The position numbers and the translations under genes are program-made. From Breoghania sp037026715 (GTDB lineage: Bacteria > Pseudomonadota > Alphaproteobacteria > Rhizobiales > Stappiaceae), in assembly GCF_037026715.1 (NCBI RefSeq), contig NZ_JBANCG010000011.1, positions 62,001 to 126,000 of the forward strand: DNA of 64,000 bases, given 5' to 3'. Below are positions 25,386 through 33,886 of the stretch, piece after piece. Within the stretch, counting starts at the first letter, position 1; the number at the start of each line of letters is the position of its first letter. The notes under the pieces are model-generated. The model had not been told where the DNA came from. It ran no database searches and saw only the letters and a list, made by a program, of their open reading frames with translations.

Positions 25386-26288
25386 ATGGCTCAGCATTTC
25401 TATCTTTCCGAAGACGAGAAGAAGTTCTTTTATGAGAACGGGTTCGCCGGCCCCTTCACGCTCTTCGAGCCGGAGGAAATGACGCGGATCTGGAACGAGG
25501 TGCGGCTCGACCTGCTCGACACCAGCAACGCCCCCTTCCCCGACAGCCGGCTCAACTACGACCGGCACCTCGACATCCCCCATCTCAACCAGATCATCAG
25601 CAACCCGCGGCTCGTCGACAAGATCTCCTCGATCCTCGGCCCCGACGTTCTGAGCTGGCGCACGGAGTGGTTCCCCAAATACCCGGGTGACGAGGGCACC
25701 GACTGGCACCAGGCGGAGAGCTTCGTGGAGTTCGAGGGCACCGAGAAGCTGGAGCCGACGGCCGCCGTCGAAGGCCAGCCCTGGGAGCTGACGGCCTGGA
25801 TCGCGATGACCAAGACGAACAAGGCCAACGGCTGCCTGAAGCTGATGCCGGGCTCGCACCGGACCTGGTACTTCGACGAGAAGCGCAATGTCGTGTTCGA
25901 TCCGAACAACATCAACAAGCTCAACTCGCGCGGCGAGAAGTCCGGCTTCTACGGCTACGACTACGACGACCTGAAGCTCGACCGCGACTGGGTGCCGGAC
26001 GAGTCCAAGGCCGTGCACATGGAGATCGAGCCGGGCCAGTTCTTCATCTTCACCTCGCGCTGCATGCACGGGTCAAACCCGAACACCACGACGGACGACA
26101 CCCGGTTCGCCTGGGCGACCCGTTTCGTGCCCACGCACGTGAAGGTCTATGACGGCCAGGATTCCTTCCACCACTTCGGCGAGGTCCTGCCGCTCGATCG
26201 CTACTCGACCGTCCTGGTCGCCGGTGAGGACCGCTACGGCCACAACAGGGTCCGCATGCCGATGCGCGAGGCCGCGCCCGCCGAATAA
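25386..26288 (+). CDS. SyrB2-type non-haem Fe(II)/2-oxoglutarate halogenase
   Basis: A 300-residue protein closely resembling SyrB2, with FYENGFAGPF, NYDRHLD, ILGPDVLSWRTEWFPKYPGDEGTDWHQAESF, and FYGYDYDDLKLDRDW. The metal site is His108-Gln-Ala110 with distal His228. Ala at the usual Asp/Glu position leaves room for chloride and marks halogenases rather than hydroxylases; Arg246 should hold 2-oxoglutarate. Known members chlorinate an unactivated carbon of an amino acid bound to a carrier protein, and the carrier gene is directly upstream. Its own substrate is unknown. An AGGGAG ribosome binding site precedes ATG 25386. Confidence 0.92.
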   Translation: MAQHFYLSEDEKKFFYENGFAGPFTLFEPEEMTRIWNEVRLDLLDTSNAPFPDSRLNYDRHLDIPHLNQIISNPRLVDKISSILGPDVLSWRTEWFPKYPGDEGTDWHQAESFVEFEGTEKLEPTAAVEGQPWELTAWIAMTKTNKANGCLKLMPGSHRTWYFDEKRNVVFDPNNINKLNSRGEKSGFYGYDYDDLKLDRDWVPDESKAVHMEIEPGQFFIFTSRCMHGSNPNTTTDDTRFAWATRFVPTHVKVYDGQDSFHHFGEVLPLDRYSTVLVAGEDRYGHNRVRMPMREAAPAE

Positions 26289-26358
26289 GGCGCGCGCCGA
26301 TCAGGCGGCCTTCGATCGCCCCCGTTCGAAGGCCCCGCAATCGAGCGGCATCGGACTG

Positions 26359-26401
26359 CCGGAGCCTCCACCTCCCACCCAATCCCGGGTGGAGGCTCCG
26401 G
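26359..26401 (+). promoter_or_regulatory. Intercistronic 14-bp stem-loop
   Basis: CCGGAGCCTCCACC and GGTGGAGGCTCCGG form a perfect 14-bp stem around a 15-base loop in the 260-base gap after the halogenase gene. There is no T-run, so it is more likely an mRNA-processing or stability element or an attenuator than a simple terminator. Confidence 0.6.
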
Positions 26402-26548
26402 CCTGGATCGCCCGCATCCGGGCAGCCGCGTCCGGATGCGGATTTCCTTCCGCGCAACCGGCATGCCGGAGCGTCTTCCGTACGGGCCTCCCGCGGGTCG
26501 TTCGCAAGGCGCTTGGGACAGCTCCGCAACACAAGCACAGGTCGCGAC

Positions 26549-27367
26549 ATGGCATCTCCCTGGTTCGAGTTTCCCGGCACCCCGCGCAGCCCCAGTGACG
26601 CCCCGCGCGGAGATAAGGACGCACCGCGTGCCGTTGCGGCGCGGTTCCGCCTCTTCTGCTTTCCCTATGCCGGTGGCGGAGCCTCCATCTTCCGCTCCTG
26701 GGCGAATTGGCTGCCGGAGGAGGTGGAGGCCGTCGGCATCCAGCTTCCCGGCCGCGAGACGCGGCTTGCCGAACCGTTGATGCTCTCGATGGGGCCGCTC
26801 ACCGACGAGCTGTCGGAAGAGATGGCCCCCCATCTGGACCTCCCCTTCGCCTTCTACGGCCACAGCACCGGCGCCCTGATCGCTTTCGAACTGGCCCGGG
26901 TGCTGCGCAAGCGTGGCCTGCCGCAGCCGGAGTTGCTGTTCCTGTCCGGCCAGGACGGCCCGCGCGAAAAGCCGCCGCTGATCCGCCACACCCTTCCGGA
27001 CGCAGAGTTCATCGAGATCCTGCGCAACTGCAAGGGCACGCCCGACGCCGTGCTGCAAAATCCGGATCTCCTGGAAATCCTTCTGCCGCGCATCCGTTCC
27101 GACGGGGCGATCTACGAGACCTATGACTACGAGCCGCAGCCGCCGCTCGATGCCCGCATCGTGATCTTCGAAGGCACCGACGACCGGTTCGTCACGCAAC
27201 CGGGCCTCGCCGCCTGGCACAAGGAGACCAGAGGCGGTTTCCACCACTACGCACCGCTTTCCGGCGGGCATTTCTTCCTGCACGCGGAGGAGGAAGCGCT
27301 CGCCCGTCACATCAACCAAGAACTCGGGAGGCTTCTCTATGAACCAGCTTGTTCAGCCCACGGATAG
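26549..27367 (+). CDS. Type II thioesterase 1
   Basis: About 272 residues from ATG 26549. This is an alpha/beta-hydrolase of the GrsT/type II thioesterase family: FRLFCFPYAGGGASIFRSW, GIQLPGRETR, and the nucleophile elbow FYGHSTGALIAFELA. The Asp is in IFEGTDDRFV and the catalytic His in LSGGHFFLH. It should hydrolyse the carrier-bound product or clear misloaded carriers. The elbow has Thr after Ser where Met is more common. It overlaps the RraA-like gene by 29 bases. A second thioesterase four genes on suggests that one releases product and one proofreads. Confidence 0.9.
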   Translation: MASPWFEFPGTPRSPSDAPRGDKDAPRAVAARFRLFCFPYAGGGASIFRSWANWLPEEVEAVGIQLPGRETRLAEPLMLSMGPLTDELSEEMAPHLDLPFAFYGHSTGALIAFELARVLRKRGLPQPELLFLSGQDGPREKPPLIRHTLPDAEFIEILRNCKGTPDAVLQNPDLLEILLPRIRSDGAIYETYDYEPQPPLDARIVIFEGTDDRFVTQPGLAAWHKETRGGFHHYAPLSGGHFFLHAEEEALARHINQELGRLLYEPACSAHG

Positions 27368-28055
27368 CACGGCGGTAGAATGGAACACCGATGAGGAACT
27401 CTTCGCGCTCATTCGCGCGGAGCTGACCACCTGCCCGATCTCCGACGTGATGGAGCTCATGGGGTTCGCCTATCCCATGCTGCCGCACGAGATCGCGCCG
27501 CTCGGCTCGCCCAAGGTGATGATCGGCCGCGCCATGCCCGTACGCGACGAGGCTCCCATCCCGCATGGCGGTCTGAAACGCTACGATTCCAAGCCCTTCG
27601 GCCTGCTTTTTGAATCGATTGAGGACCTGAAGCCCGGCGAGGTCTACATCGCTTCCGGCGGCCCCACCTACGCCGCGCGTCTCGGCGACATGCTGATCAC
27701 CCGCGCCCATGCGCTGGGGGCCGCCGGGCTCGTCATCAACGGCAACGTGCGCGACGTGCAGGGCATCGGCGCCGTTGATGTCCCCGTCTTCTGCCGCGGC
27801 ACCTACGCCTACGGCCTGCAGGGCCGGCACAACGTCGTCGACTACCGCTGCACCATCAAGGTCGGCCACGTGCTCGTCAGGCCCGGCGATCTCGTCTTCG
27901 GCGATGCCGACGGCGTCATCGTCGTGCCGAGGGAATGCGAGCGGGACATCATCCCCAAGGCGCTCGCCAAGGCACGCCTGGAAGCAAAGGTCCGCACGGC
28001 GATCGAGGCGGGCGAAAGCGTGGTCGACGCGTTCGCGAAATACGCCGTCATGTGA
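27339..28055 (+). CDS. RraA-like / HMG aldolase-fold protein
   Basis: A 238-residue member of the RraA family, which includes 4-hydroxy-4-methyl-2-oxoglutarate aldolases. Signatures: TCPISDVMELMG near the N-terminus, ITRAHALGAAGLVINGNVRD in the active-site region, and VRPGDLVFGDADGVIVVP. Aldolase members use a divalent metal held by the RD-containing segment to cleave or decarboxylate 2-oxo acids. In this cluster, next to an aminotransferase and an isopropylmalate-synthase-like enzyme, a role on a branched 2-oxo acid is plausible. The usual Asp before Gly in the motif is Asn here (VINGNVRD). Confidence 0.82.
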   Translation: MNQLVQPTDSTAVEWNTDEELFALIRAELTTCPISDVMELMGFAYPMLPHEIAPLGSPKVMIGRAMPVRDEAPIPHGGLKRYDSKPFGLLFESIEDLKPGEVYIASGGPTYAARLGDMLITRAHALGAAGLVINGNVRDVQGIGAVDVPVFCRGTYAYGLQGRHNVVDYRCTIKVGHVLVRPGDLVFGDADGVIVVPRECERDIIPKALAKARLEAKVRTAIEAGESVVDAFAKYAVM

Positions 28056-28086
28056 AGATCAATCCAAACAGGAAGGCACCGGAACC

Positions 28087-29037
28087 ATGTGGGCACCCTA
28101 TATCTGGAAGAATGGCGAGCTTTGCGAATGGGAAAAGGCGCAGGTGCATGTGCTCTCCCACGCGCTTCATTACGGCACCAGCATCTTCGAGGGCTTGCGC
28201 GCTTACGAGATCGGCGAGGATGCCTGCGTCCTGCGCGGACGCGAGCATTTCGAACGCATGCTCTTCAGTTGCCGGGTCGCCCGCGCTCCCTCACCGCTCG
28301 ACGTGGACGAATGGATGGAGGCCACTGCGGCGACGCTGCGCGCCAACGAGCATCGCGCCGCCTATATCCGCCCCCTCGTCTACCGTGGTCTCGGCGAGAC
28401 CCTTGGCCTCGACGGACGCAGCGGCCCGATCGAGGCCATCGTCGCGACCGTGCCGTGGGCAACCTATTTCGGTGCGGACGCGCTGGAGCGGGGGATCGAT
28501 GCCCAGGTCTCCAGCTGGCGCCGGCCCGGCGCAGGCGCCGTCAGCGCGCTCGCCAAGATCGGCGGACATTACGCCGAGGCGCAGATGGTTCTGGCGGAAG
28601 CCAAGGACAACGGCTTCGCCGAAGGCATCATGCTCGACCAGATGGGCCACGTCACAGAGGGCAGCGGCCAGAACATCTTCCTCGTTATCGGCGAGGAACT
28701 GATCACCCCCGGGCTCGGCGACAGCATTCTGGAGGGCGTCACCCGAAACTGTATCCGCACGATCGCCGCCGACCTCGGTCTCACCGTGCGCGAGGTGGCC
28801 ATCCCGAGAGACCTGCTCTACAAGGCCGACGAAATCTTCTTCACAGGCACGGCGGTGGAGGTCTGCCCGGTGCGCTCCGTCGACCGCATCACCGTCGGTG
28901 AAGGCCGCATGGGGCCCGTCACCCGAGCTATCCAGCAGATGTTCTTCGGCATCGTCACCGGAGCCCTGCCCGACAAGTGGGGCTGGCTGGAACCGGTTCG
29001 CATAGAACCGCTCGTGCAGGAAAGACGCGCCGTATGA
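28087..29037 (+). CDS. Branched-chain aminotransferase-like enzyme
   Basis: A 316-residue fold-type IV PLP aminotransferase with an AGGAAGG ribosome binding site before ATG 28087. Key segments: HYGTSIFEGLRAY, the PLP Lys in SALAKIGGHYAEAQMVL, EGIMLDQMGHVTEGSGQNIFL, and FFTGTAVEVCPVRSVD. It interconverts branched-chain 2-oxo acids and amino acids. In the cluster it may make the amino acid that is activated and chlorinated, or deaminate the chlorinated product. Its stop overlaps the start of thioesterase 2 (ATGA). Confidence 0.9.
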   Translation: MWAPYIWKNGELCEWEKAQVHVLSHALHYGTSIFEGLRAYEIGEDACVLRGREHFERMLFSCRVARAPSPLDVDEWMEATAATLRANEHRAAYIRPLVYRGLGETLGLDGRSGPIEAIVATVPWATYFGADALERGIDAQVSSWRRPGAGAVSALAKIGGHYAEAQMVLAEAKDNGFAEGIMLDQMGHVTEGSGQNIFLVIGEELITPGLGDSILEGVTRNCIRTIAADLGLTVREVAIPRDLLYKADEIFFTGTAVEVCPVRSVDRITVGEGRMGPVTRAIQQMFFGIVTGALPDKWGWLEPVRIEPLVQERRAV

Positions 29038-29888
29038 ACGTCCTCAGTCCCGAAAGAACGCCAGCCGTGGTCCGGGAGGAAACGCCCTGGCTCGTGTTCC
29101 ACGGCAAGTCGCAGCCCGAGGCGGTCCGCCTGCGGCTCTTCTGCTTCCACCACGCAGGTGCCGCAGCCTCCATGTTCCACTCCTGGCCCGACCAGCTGCC
29201 GGCTGGCGTGGAGGTGATCGCCGTTCAGCTGCCGGGCCGCGAATACCGGTTCTCCGAACCGCTCGCAACCAATGTGCGACAGCTGGAGAAGCCCATCGCG
29301 GATGCGCTGGAGCCCTACCTCGACCGGCCTTATGCCTTCTTCGGCCACTCCATGGGCATTCTCGTGGGCTTCAACGTGGCGCGAACCTTGCGCGAACGGG
29401 GCCGGCGGCAGCCATCGATGATCATCGCCTCCGGCCGCTCGTCGCCGCAATTCATGTGGACCGATAAAGGCATGGAGACGCTGCCCGACGAGGATTTCGT
29501 CACTGCCGTGCGCGACTACAATGGCACGCCGGAGGAACTGCTGCGCGAGGAGGCGCTGCGCGAACTCTGGCTGCCGCGGCTCAGAGCCGACCTCACCATT
29601 TCAGCCACGTACGAATATTTCGAAAAACCGCCTTTCACCTGCCCGATCCTCGTTTTTCACGGAGACAACGACAGGCTCGTCTCAAAAGAGGGGCTCGCCG
29701 GCTGGCAGGTGCATTCGAGCGAGCCGGTCAACTATGTCCGTTTTTCGGGCAATCACTTCTTCTTACTGAAGAGCGAGCAGGAGGTGCTCGCGAAGCTGCA
29801 TATTATTTTAAAAAATCACCTTATTCATTTGGAGAAGAACAATGACAATGGGAAAGGATTTTTGGGAGATCCGCTCGAAAGAACCTGA
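29034..29888 (+). CDS. Type II thioesterase 2
   Basis: About 284 residues from ATG 29034, overlapping the aminotransferase stop. Type II thioesterase motifs: LRLFCFHHAGAAASMFHSW, AVQLPGREYRFSEP, nucleophile FFGHSMGILVGFNVA, Asp in FHGDNDRLVS and His in FSGNHFFLL. It is more canonical than thioesterase 1 (GHSMG elbow), so it is the better candidate for general carrier editing. It overlaps the next gene by 47 bases. Confidence 0.9.
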   Translation: MNVLSPERTPAVVREETPWLVFHGKSQPEAVRLRLFCFHHAGAAASMFHSWPDQLPAGVEVIAVQLPGREYRFSEPLATNVRQLEKPIADALEPYLDRPYAFFGHSMGILVGFNVARTLRERGRRQPSMIIASGRSSPQFMWTDKGMETLPDEDFVTAVRDYNGTPEELLREEALRELWLPRLRADLTISATYEYFEKPPFTCPILVFHGDNDRLVSKEGLAGWQVHSSEPVNYVRFSGNHFFLLKSEQEVLAKLHIILKNHLIHLEKNNDNGKGFLGDPLERT

Positions 29889-31095
29889 TCGGGTCACGAT
29901 ACTGGACACAACCCTTCGCGATGGAGAGCAGAGCCCCGGTGTGAGCCTGACCGGCGCGGAGAAGCTGGAGATCGCCCAGCAACTCGCGCGCCTCGGTGTC
30001 GATGTCATCGAGGCCGGTTTCCCCGCCTCCAGCGCCGGCGAGCTGGCCGCCGTCCAGCGCATCGCGGAGACTGTCGGGCGCGGCCAGGGTCATGCGCAGC
30101 GCGGCGGACGTCTCGAGCCCCCCGGCATCGCCGGCCTTTCCCGCGCCAACCGCCACGACATCGACAAGACCTGGGAAGGCGTGCGCGCGGCGAAGTACCC
30201 GCGCATCCACATCGTGCTGCCGACCAGCGACATTCATCTGAAATACAAGCTGGAGAAGACGCGCGGCCAGGTTCTGCAGATCGCCCGGGACATGGTCTCC
30301 TACGCCCGCTCGCTTTGCGACGACGTGGAATTCTCCGCCGAGGACTCCACCCGTACCGACCGCGACTACCTGTTCGAGGTGCTGGATGCGGTGGTGGACG
30401 CGGGCGCGCGGACGCTGAACATCCCCGACACGGTCGGCTACGCCATGCCGGCGGAATACGGCGACCTGATCCGCGCCCTGTGCGAACGCTATGCCGCGCG
30501 CGGCGATGTGGTCATTTCTGGCCATTGCCACGACGATCTCGGCGTCGCCACCGCCAATACGTTGGCGGCGATCGCCAACGGCGCGCGGCAGGTGGAGGTA
30601 ACCATCAACGGCATCGGCGAGCGGGCGGGCAATGCCTGCCTCCTGGAAACCGTGATGGCGCTTCACACGCGCAAGCCCTTCTACGGCCTGGAAACCGGCA
30701 TCGACAGGCACGAGATCGGCCCCACCAGCCGGCTCGTCTCCACGCTGACCGGCATGGCGCTTCAGGCGAACAAGGCGATCACCGGCGCCAATGCCTTCGC
30801 CCACGAATCCGGCATCCACCAGGACGGCATCCTGAAAAACCGCTCCACCTACGAGATCATGGAGGCAAGCGAGCTCGGTCTCGACCAGACGGGCCTCGTG
30901 CTCGGCAAGCACAGCGGTCGAAACGCGTTCCGTGCCAAACTGAAGGAGCTGGGCTTCGCGATGGAGGATGGCGAGCTCAACCGCGCGTTCACCCGCTTCA
31001 AGGACATGGCCGACAACCAGAAGTCGGTGAGCGAGGCGGAGATCCGAGCGATTTGCGAAATGATGGAAAGCGAGAGGGAGGGCGCGCCGTTATGA
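29842..31095 (+). CDS. Isopropylmalate-synthase-like enzyme lacking the regulatory domain
   Basis: A 417-residue DRE-TIM (HMGL) enzyme of the LeuA group: ILDTTLRDGEQSPGVSLT, EAGFPASSAGE, FSAEDSTRTD, metal-binding SGHCHDDLGVATAN, NGIGERAGNA and AFAHESGIHQDGILK. True 2-isopropylmalate synthases have about 500-560 residues; here the C-terminal leucine-binding LeuA dimer domain is missing, so feedback inhibition by leucine should be lost. A stretch of about 12 extra residues (GQGHAQRGGRLEPP) lies in the otherwise conserved region before GLSRAN. It may extend a branched 2-oxo acid with acetyl-CoA to supply the cluster. No leuBCD homologue is in the window. GGAGAAG precedes ATG 29842. Confidence 0.85.
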   Translation: MTMGKDFWEIRSKEPDRVTILDTTLRDGEQSPGVSLTGAEKLEIAQQLARLGVDVIEAGFPASSAGELAAVQRIAETVGRGQGHAQRGGRLEPPGIAGLSRANRHDIDKTWEGVRAAKYPRIHIVLPTSDIHLKYKLEKTRGQVLQIARDMVSYARSLCDDVEFSAEDSTRTDRDYLFEVLDAVVDAGARTLNIPDTVGYAMPAEYGDLIRALCERYAARGDVVISGHCHDDLGVATANTLAAIANGARQVEVTINGIGERAGNACLLETVMALHTRKPFYGLETGIDRHEIGPTSRLVSTLTGMALQANKAITGANAFAHESGIHQDGILKNRSTYEIMEASELGLDQTGLVLGKHSGRNAFRAKLKELGFAMEDGELNRAFTRFKDMADNQKSVSEAEIRAICEMMESEREGAPL

Positions 31096-32468
31096 GCAGC
31101 AAGCGTATCCACTTCGGCGTCATGCTTCAGGGCGCCGGCGTCAACATGAACGCGTGGCGGCACCCCAGCGTGCCGCCCAACGCCAGCATCAATTTCGATT
31201 TCTACGTCGAACGCGCCCGCAAGGCCGAGGCCGCAGGGCTCGATTTCGTCTTCATCGCGGACGGGCTTTACATCCACGAAAAGTCCTTTCCGCATTTTCT
31301 CAACCGTTTCGAGCCGGTGGCGATCCTGTCCGCGCTTGCGGCGATGACCTCGAAGATCGGGCTGGTCGGCACCATGTCGACCTCCTACTCCGATCCTTTC
31401 ACGCTCGCCCGCCAGTTCGGATCCATCGACATGATCTCCGGCGGCCGGGCGGCGTGGAACGCGGTCACCTCGCCGCTGGAGGGATCGGGCCGCAACTACT
31501 CGCGCGCCCACCCCGATCACGCGCTGCGCTACAAGATCGCCGACGAATACCTGGAGGTGGTGACGAAGCTGTGGGACAGCTGGGACGATGACGCCTTCAT
31601 CCGCGACGTCGAAACCGGCCGCTTCATGGATCCGGCGAAGATGCACCGGCTTGATCACCACGGTGCGTTCTTCGACGTCGAGGGTCCGCTCAACATCGCC
31701 CGCTCGCCCCAGGGCCAGCCGCTGATCTTCCAGGCCGGCGCATCGGATGCGGGCATCGAGCTTGCCGCCAAGTACGCCGACTGTGTCTTCACCAACGGCG
31801 GCACGCTGGAAAAGGCGCAGACCTTCTACCGCAAGGTGAAGGATGCGGCCCGCGCCCACGGGCGCAACCCGGACCACATCAAGATCTTCCCCGGCACCGG
31901 CCCGGTGATTGGCACGACCGAGGAAGCCGCCCAGGAACGCCTTCGCGAATTCGGCCAGCTTCTCACGATCGAGGACGCGCTCAATTATCTCAGCCACTTC
32001 TTCCAGCAGCACGACTTCACGGTCTATCCGCTGGACGACCCCTTCCCCGATCTCGGCGATCTCGGAAAGGACGGCTTCCGCTCAACATCGGAGGAGATTT
32101 CCCGTATCGCGCGCGAACGCGGCCTCACCCTTCGCGAGGTGGCGGTGGAAACGGCGACGCTCCGGGCCCATATCGGCACGTCGGAAACCTTCACCGGGTC
32201 GGCGGAGAGGATCGCCGGCGAGATGATCCGCTGGATCGACGAAGGCGCCGCCGACGGCTTCATGCTGGGCTTCCCGGTGCTCGGCTGCGGGCTCGACGAT
32301 TTCGTCGACCTCGTGCTGCCGATCCTGGCCGAGCGCGGCTATCACGACATGCAGACGCAGGGCACCACCTTGCGCGATCATTTCGGCCTGCCCTATCGCG
32401 AAAGCGTCTACGCACACCCGGCCGACCCGGCGGCGGAGGAACAGGTGCCGGCCATGGCCGGTCGCTAG
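31092..32468 (+). CDS. NtaA/SnaA-type flavin-dependent monooxygenase
   Basis: A 458-residue luciferase-fold monooxygenase of the NtaA/SnaA/DszA group: FGVMLQGAGVNMNAWRHP, AGLDFVFIADGLYI, GTMSTSYSDPFTLARQFGSIDMISGGRAAWNAVTS, and QAGASDAGIELAAKYAD. Members use reduced FMN from a separate reductase to oxidise amines, sulfur compounds or imines. No flavin reductase is in the cluster. It overlaps the synthase gene stop (ATGA) and is the last gene of the operon. In this context it may oxidise nitrogen or carbon on the free chlorinated product. Confidence 0.88.
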   Translation: MSSKRIHFGVMLQGAGVNMNAWRHPSVPPNASINFDFYVERARKAEAAGLDFVFIADGLYIHEKSFPHFLNRFEPVAILSALAAMTSKIGLVGTMSTSYSDPFTLARQFGSIDMISGGRAAWNAVTSPLEGSGRNYSRAHPDHALRYKIADEYLEVVTKLWDSWDDDAFIRDVETGRFMDPAKMHRLDHHGAFFDVEGPLNIARSPQGQPLIFQAGASDAGIELAAKYADCVFTNGGTLEKAQTFYRKVKDAARAHGRNPDHIKIFPGTGPVIGTTEEAAQERLREFGQLLTIEDALNYLSHFFQQHDFTVYPLDDPFPDLGDLGKDGFRSTSEEISRIARERGLTLREVAVETATLRAHIGTSETFTGSAERIAGEMIRWIDEGAADGFMLGFPVLGCGLDDFVDLVLPILAERGYHDMQTQGTTLRDHFGLPYRESVYAHPADPAAEEQVPAMAGR

Positions 32469-32523
32469 ACGATTACCGACCAGATCGGTTCGCTCTGGCG
32501 GAATAGGCTTTGGCATGTGACAG

Positions 32524-32553
32524 GTCCCGGATCGGCACAATCCGATCCGGGAC
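32524..32553 (+). terminator. Hairpin at the end of the biosynthetic operon
   Basis: A perfect 12-bp stem (GTCCCGGATCGG / CCGATCCGGGAC) with a 6-base loop lies 56 bases after the monooxygenase stop. There is no T-run, so termination is likely but not certain. Confidence 0.55.
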
Positions 32554-32688
32554 GAACCGAGGGGAAAATCGGGATCATCCCTCGCCTTTCCCCCCGTTCC
32601 CCTGCCGATCGGCCTTTCCCCCCAGCGCCGGCTTGTTCTAGTCTTCCGCGGCAAACGCAACCCAGCGATTCCCGGGGAGGAATGGCCC

Positions 32689-33525
32689 TTGGCAGACACG
32701 CGCGCGACGGATCGCCAACACGACGACACGGCGCACATGCCCTTTGGCAAGGATGTGATCCTGCGCGTGCGTGCCGAAATCGACGCCATGCCCGAGGCCC
32801 TTTCGCGCATCGGCAAGTACATCGTCGATAACCCGGAAAAGGCCGTGCGCTCCTCCGTTGCCGAACTCGCGCTGCATTCGACCAGCGGCGAGGCGAGCGT
32901 GGTGCGGTTTTGCCGGCATCTGGGCTATGACGGATTTCGCGATCTGAAGCTCGCGCTCGCCGCCGATATCGCCTACCGGGACCATGCCCGCGCCACCCAC
33001 GGCGCCGATCCGCAGAGCGAACTCGGCGTTCTGGAGACCCGCCTGTCGGATTCGATCGCCTCCACCCGCAAGCTGCTTGATCCCATGAGCCTGCGGCACG
33101 CTGCCGAGCGGCTTCTGGCAAGCCGGCGGATCGACATCTTCGGCGCAGGCGTCTCCGGCATCGTCGCGCAGATGCTCGCCTATCGTCTGCTGCGGCTCGG
33201 CCTCGTCGCCCAGGCCTTTCAGGATCCCACCCTCGCGCACGAGATCACCAATGGCGTGGATGCCACCTCCACCGCCATCGGCGTCAGCGAGACGGGCCTG
33301 ACCAGCGACACGGTGAATTTCCTCGCCGGCCATCGAGCGGCCGGCGCCTTCACGATCCTTTTGACCGCGCGCCCCAACAGCCCCGCCGCCAACAAGGCCG
33401 ACATCGTGCTCCATGCCGCAGCTCTCTCCCCGCCGCCCACCGGCGGAGAGGTCGGCGCCTCGATCGCCAAGATCTTCCTCGTCGAAGCGCTGGCCGAAGC
33501 GATTCAGGAGCTCCGCGCCAGTTGA
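32689..33525 (+). CDS. MurR/RpiR-family transcriptional regulator
   Basis: About 278 residues from TTG 32689, which has GGGGAGG at good spacing; an ATG at 32737 is the alternative. The N-terminal HTH_6 domain reads ALSRIGKYIVDNPEKAVRSSVAELALHSTSGEASVVRFCRHLGYDGFRDLKLALA. The C-terminal SIS domain (RIDIFGAGVSGIVAQMLAYRLLRLG, GVSETGLTSDTVNFL) normally binds a phosphosugar. It stands between the biosynthetic operon and the molybdenum oxidoreductase and could regulate either, or the ABC importer beyond. Confidence 0.88.
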   Translation: MADTRATDRQHDDTAHMPFGKDVILRVRAEIDAMPEALSRIGKYIVDNPEKAVRSSVAELALHSTSGEASVVRFCRHLGYDGFRDLKLALAADIAYRDHARATHGADPQSELGVLETRLSDSIASTRKLLDPMSLRHAAERLLASRRIDIFGAGVSGIVAQMLAYRLLRLGLVAQAFQDPTLAHEITNGVDATSTAIGVSETGLTSDTVNFLAGHRAAGAFTILLTARPNSPAANKADIVLHAAALSPPPTGGEVGASIAKIFLVEALAEAIQELRAS

Positions 33526-33886
33526 TCGGCCGCCGCCCGCAAGCCCCGCCCGCTCTGCTCAAACGGGCAGCCCCCTTGCGGCATTGCTTCGGCCGAACCT
33601 GCCCTTACGACACCTTCTCACGATAATCTTATAACTTATCGCTTTATTTAAAGACAAAACTTATGGTCACTTGTTCTTTTAAACTTTTAGATCAAGAATT
33701 ATTCTGCCTCGAAATTCCATAGCTCGAACAATTCGAAAAAGACATTCCTTTAATTCATGCCAGAAGAACACGATTTTTCCTGTCCATTGATAATTTTTTT
33801 GACTTGGATCATTTGAATTTCCGGCTCCAATTCTACCATGACGCCCGACCGACAAGACAAAACTGTGCATCGAGAAAGGTCGAGCC
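33526..33886. promoter_or_regulatory. AT-rich promoter region of the molybdoenzyme gene
   Basis: About 360 bases with no gene; 33620-33830 is markedly AT-rich. It holds the promoter of the gene at 33887, but I see no specific operator. Confidence 0.45.
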
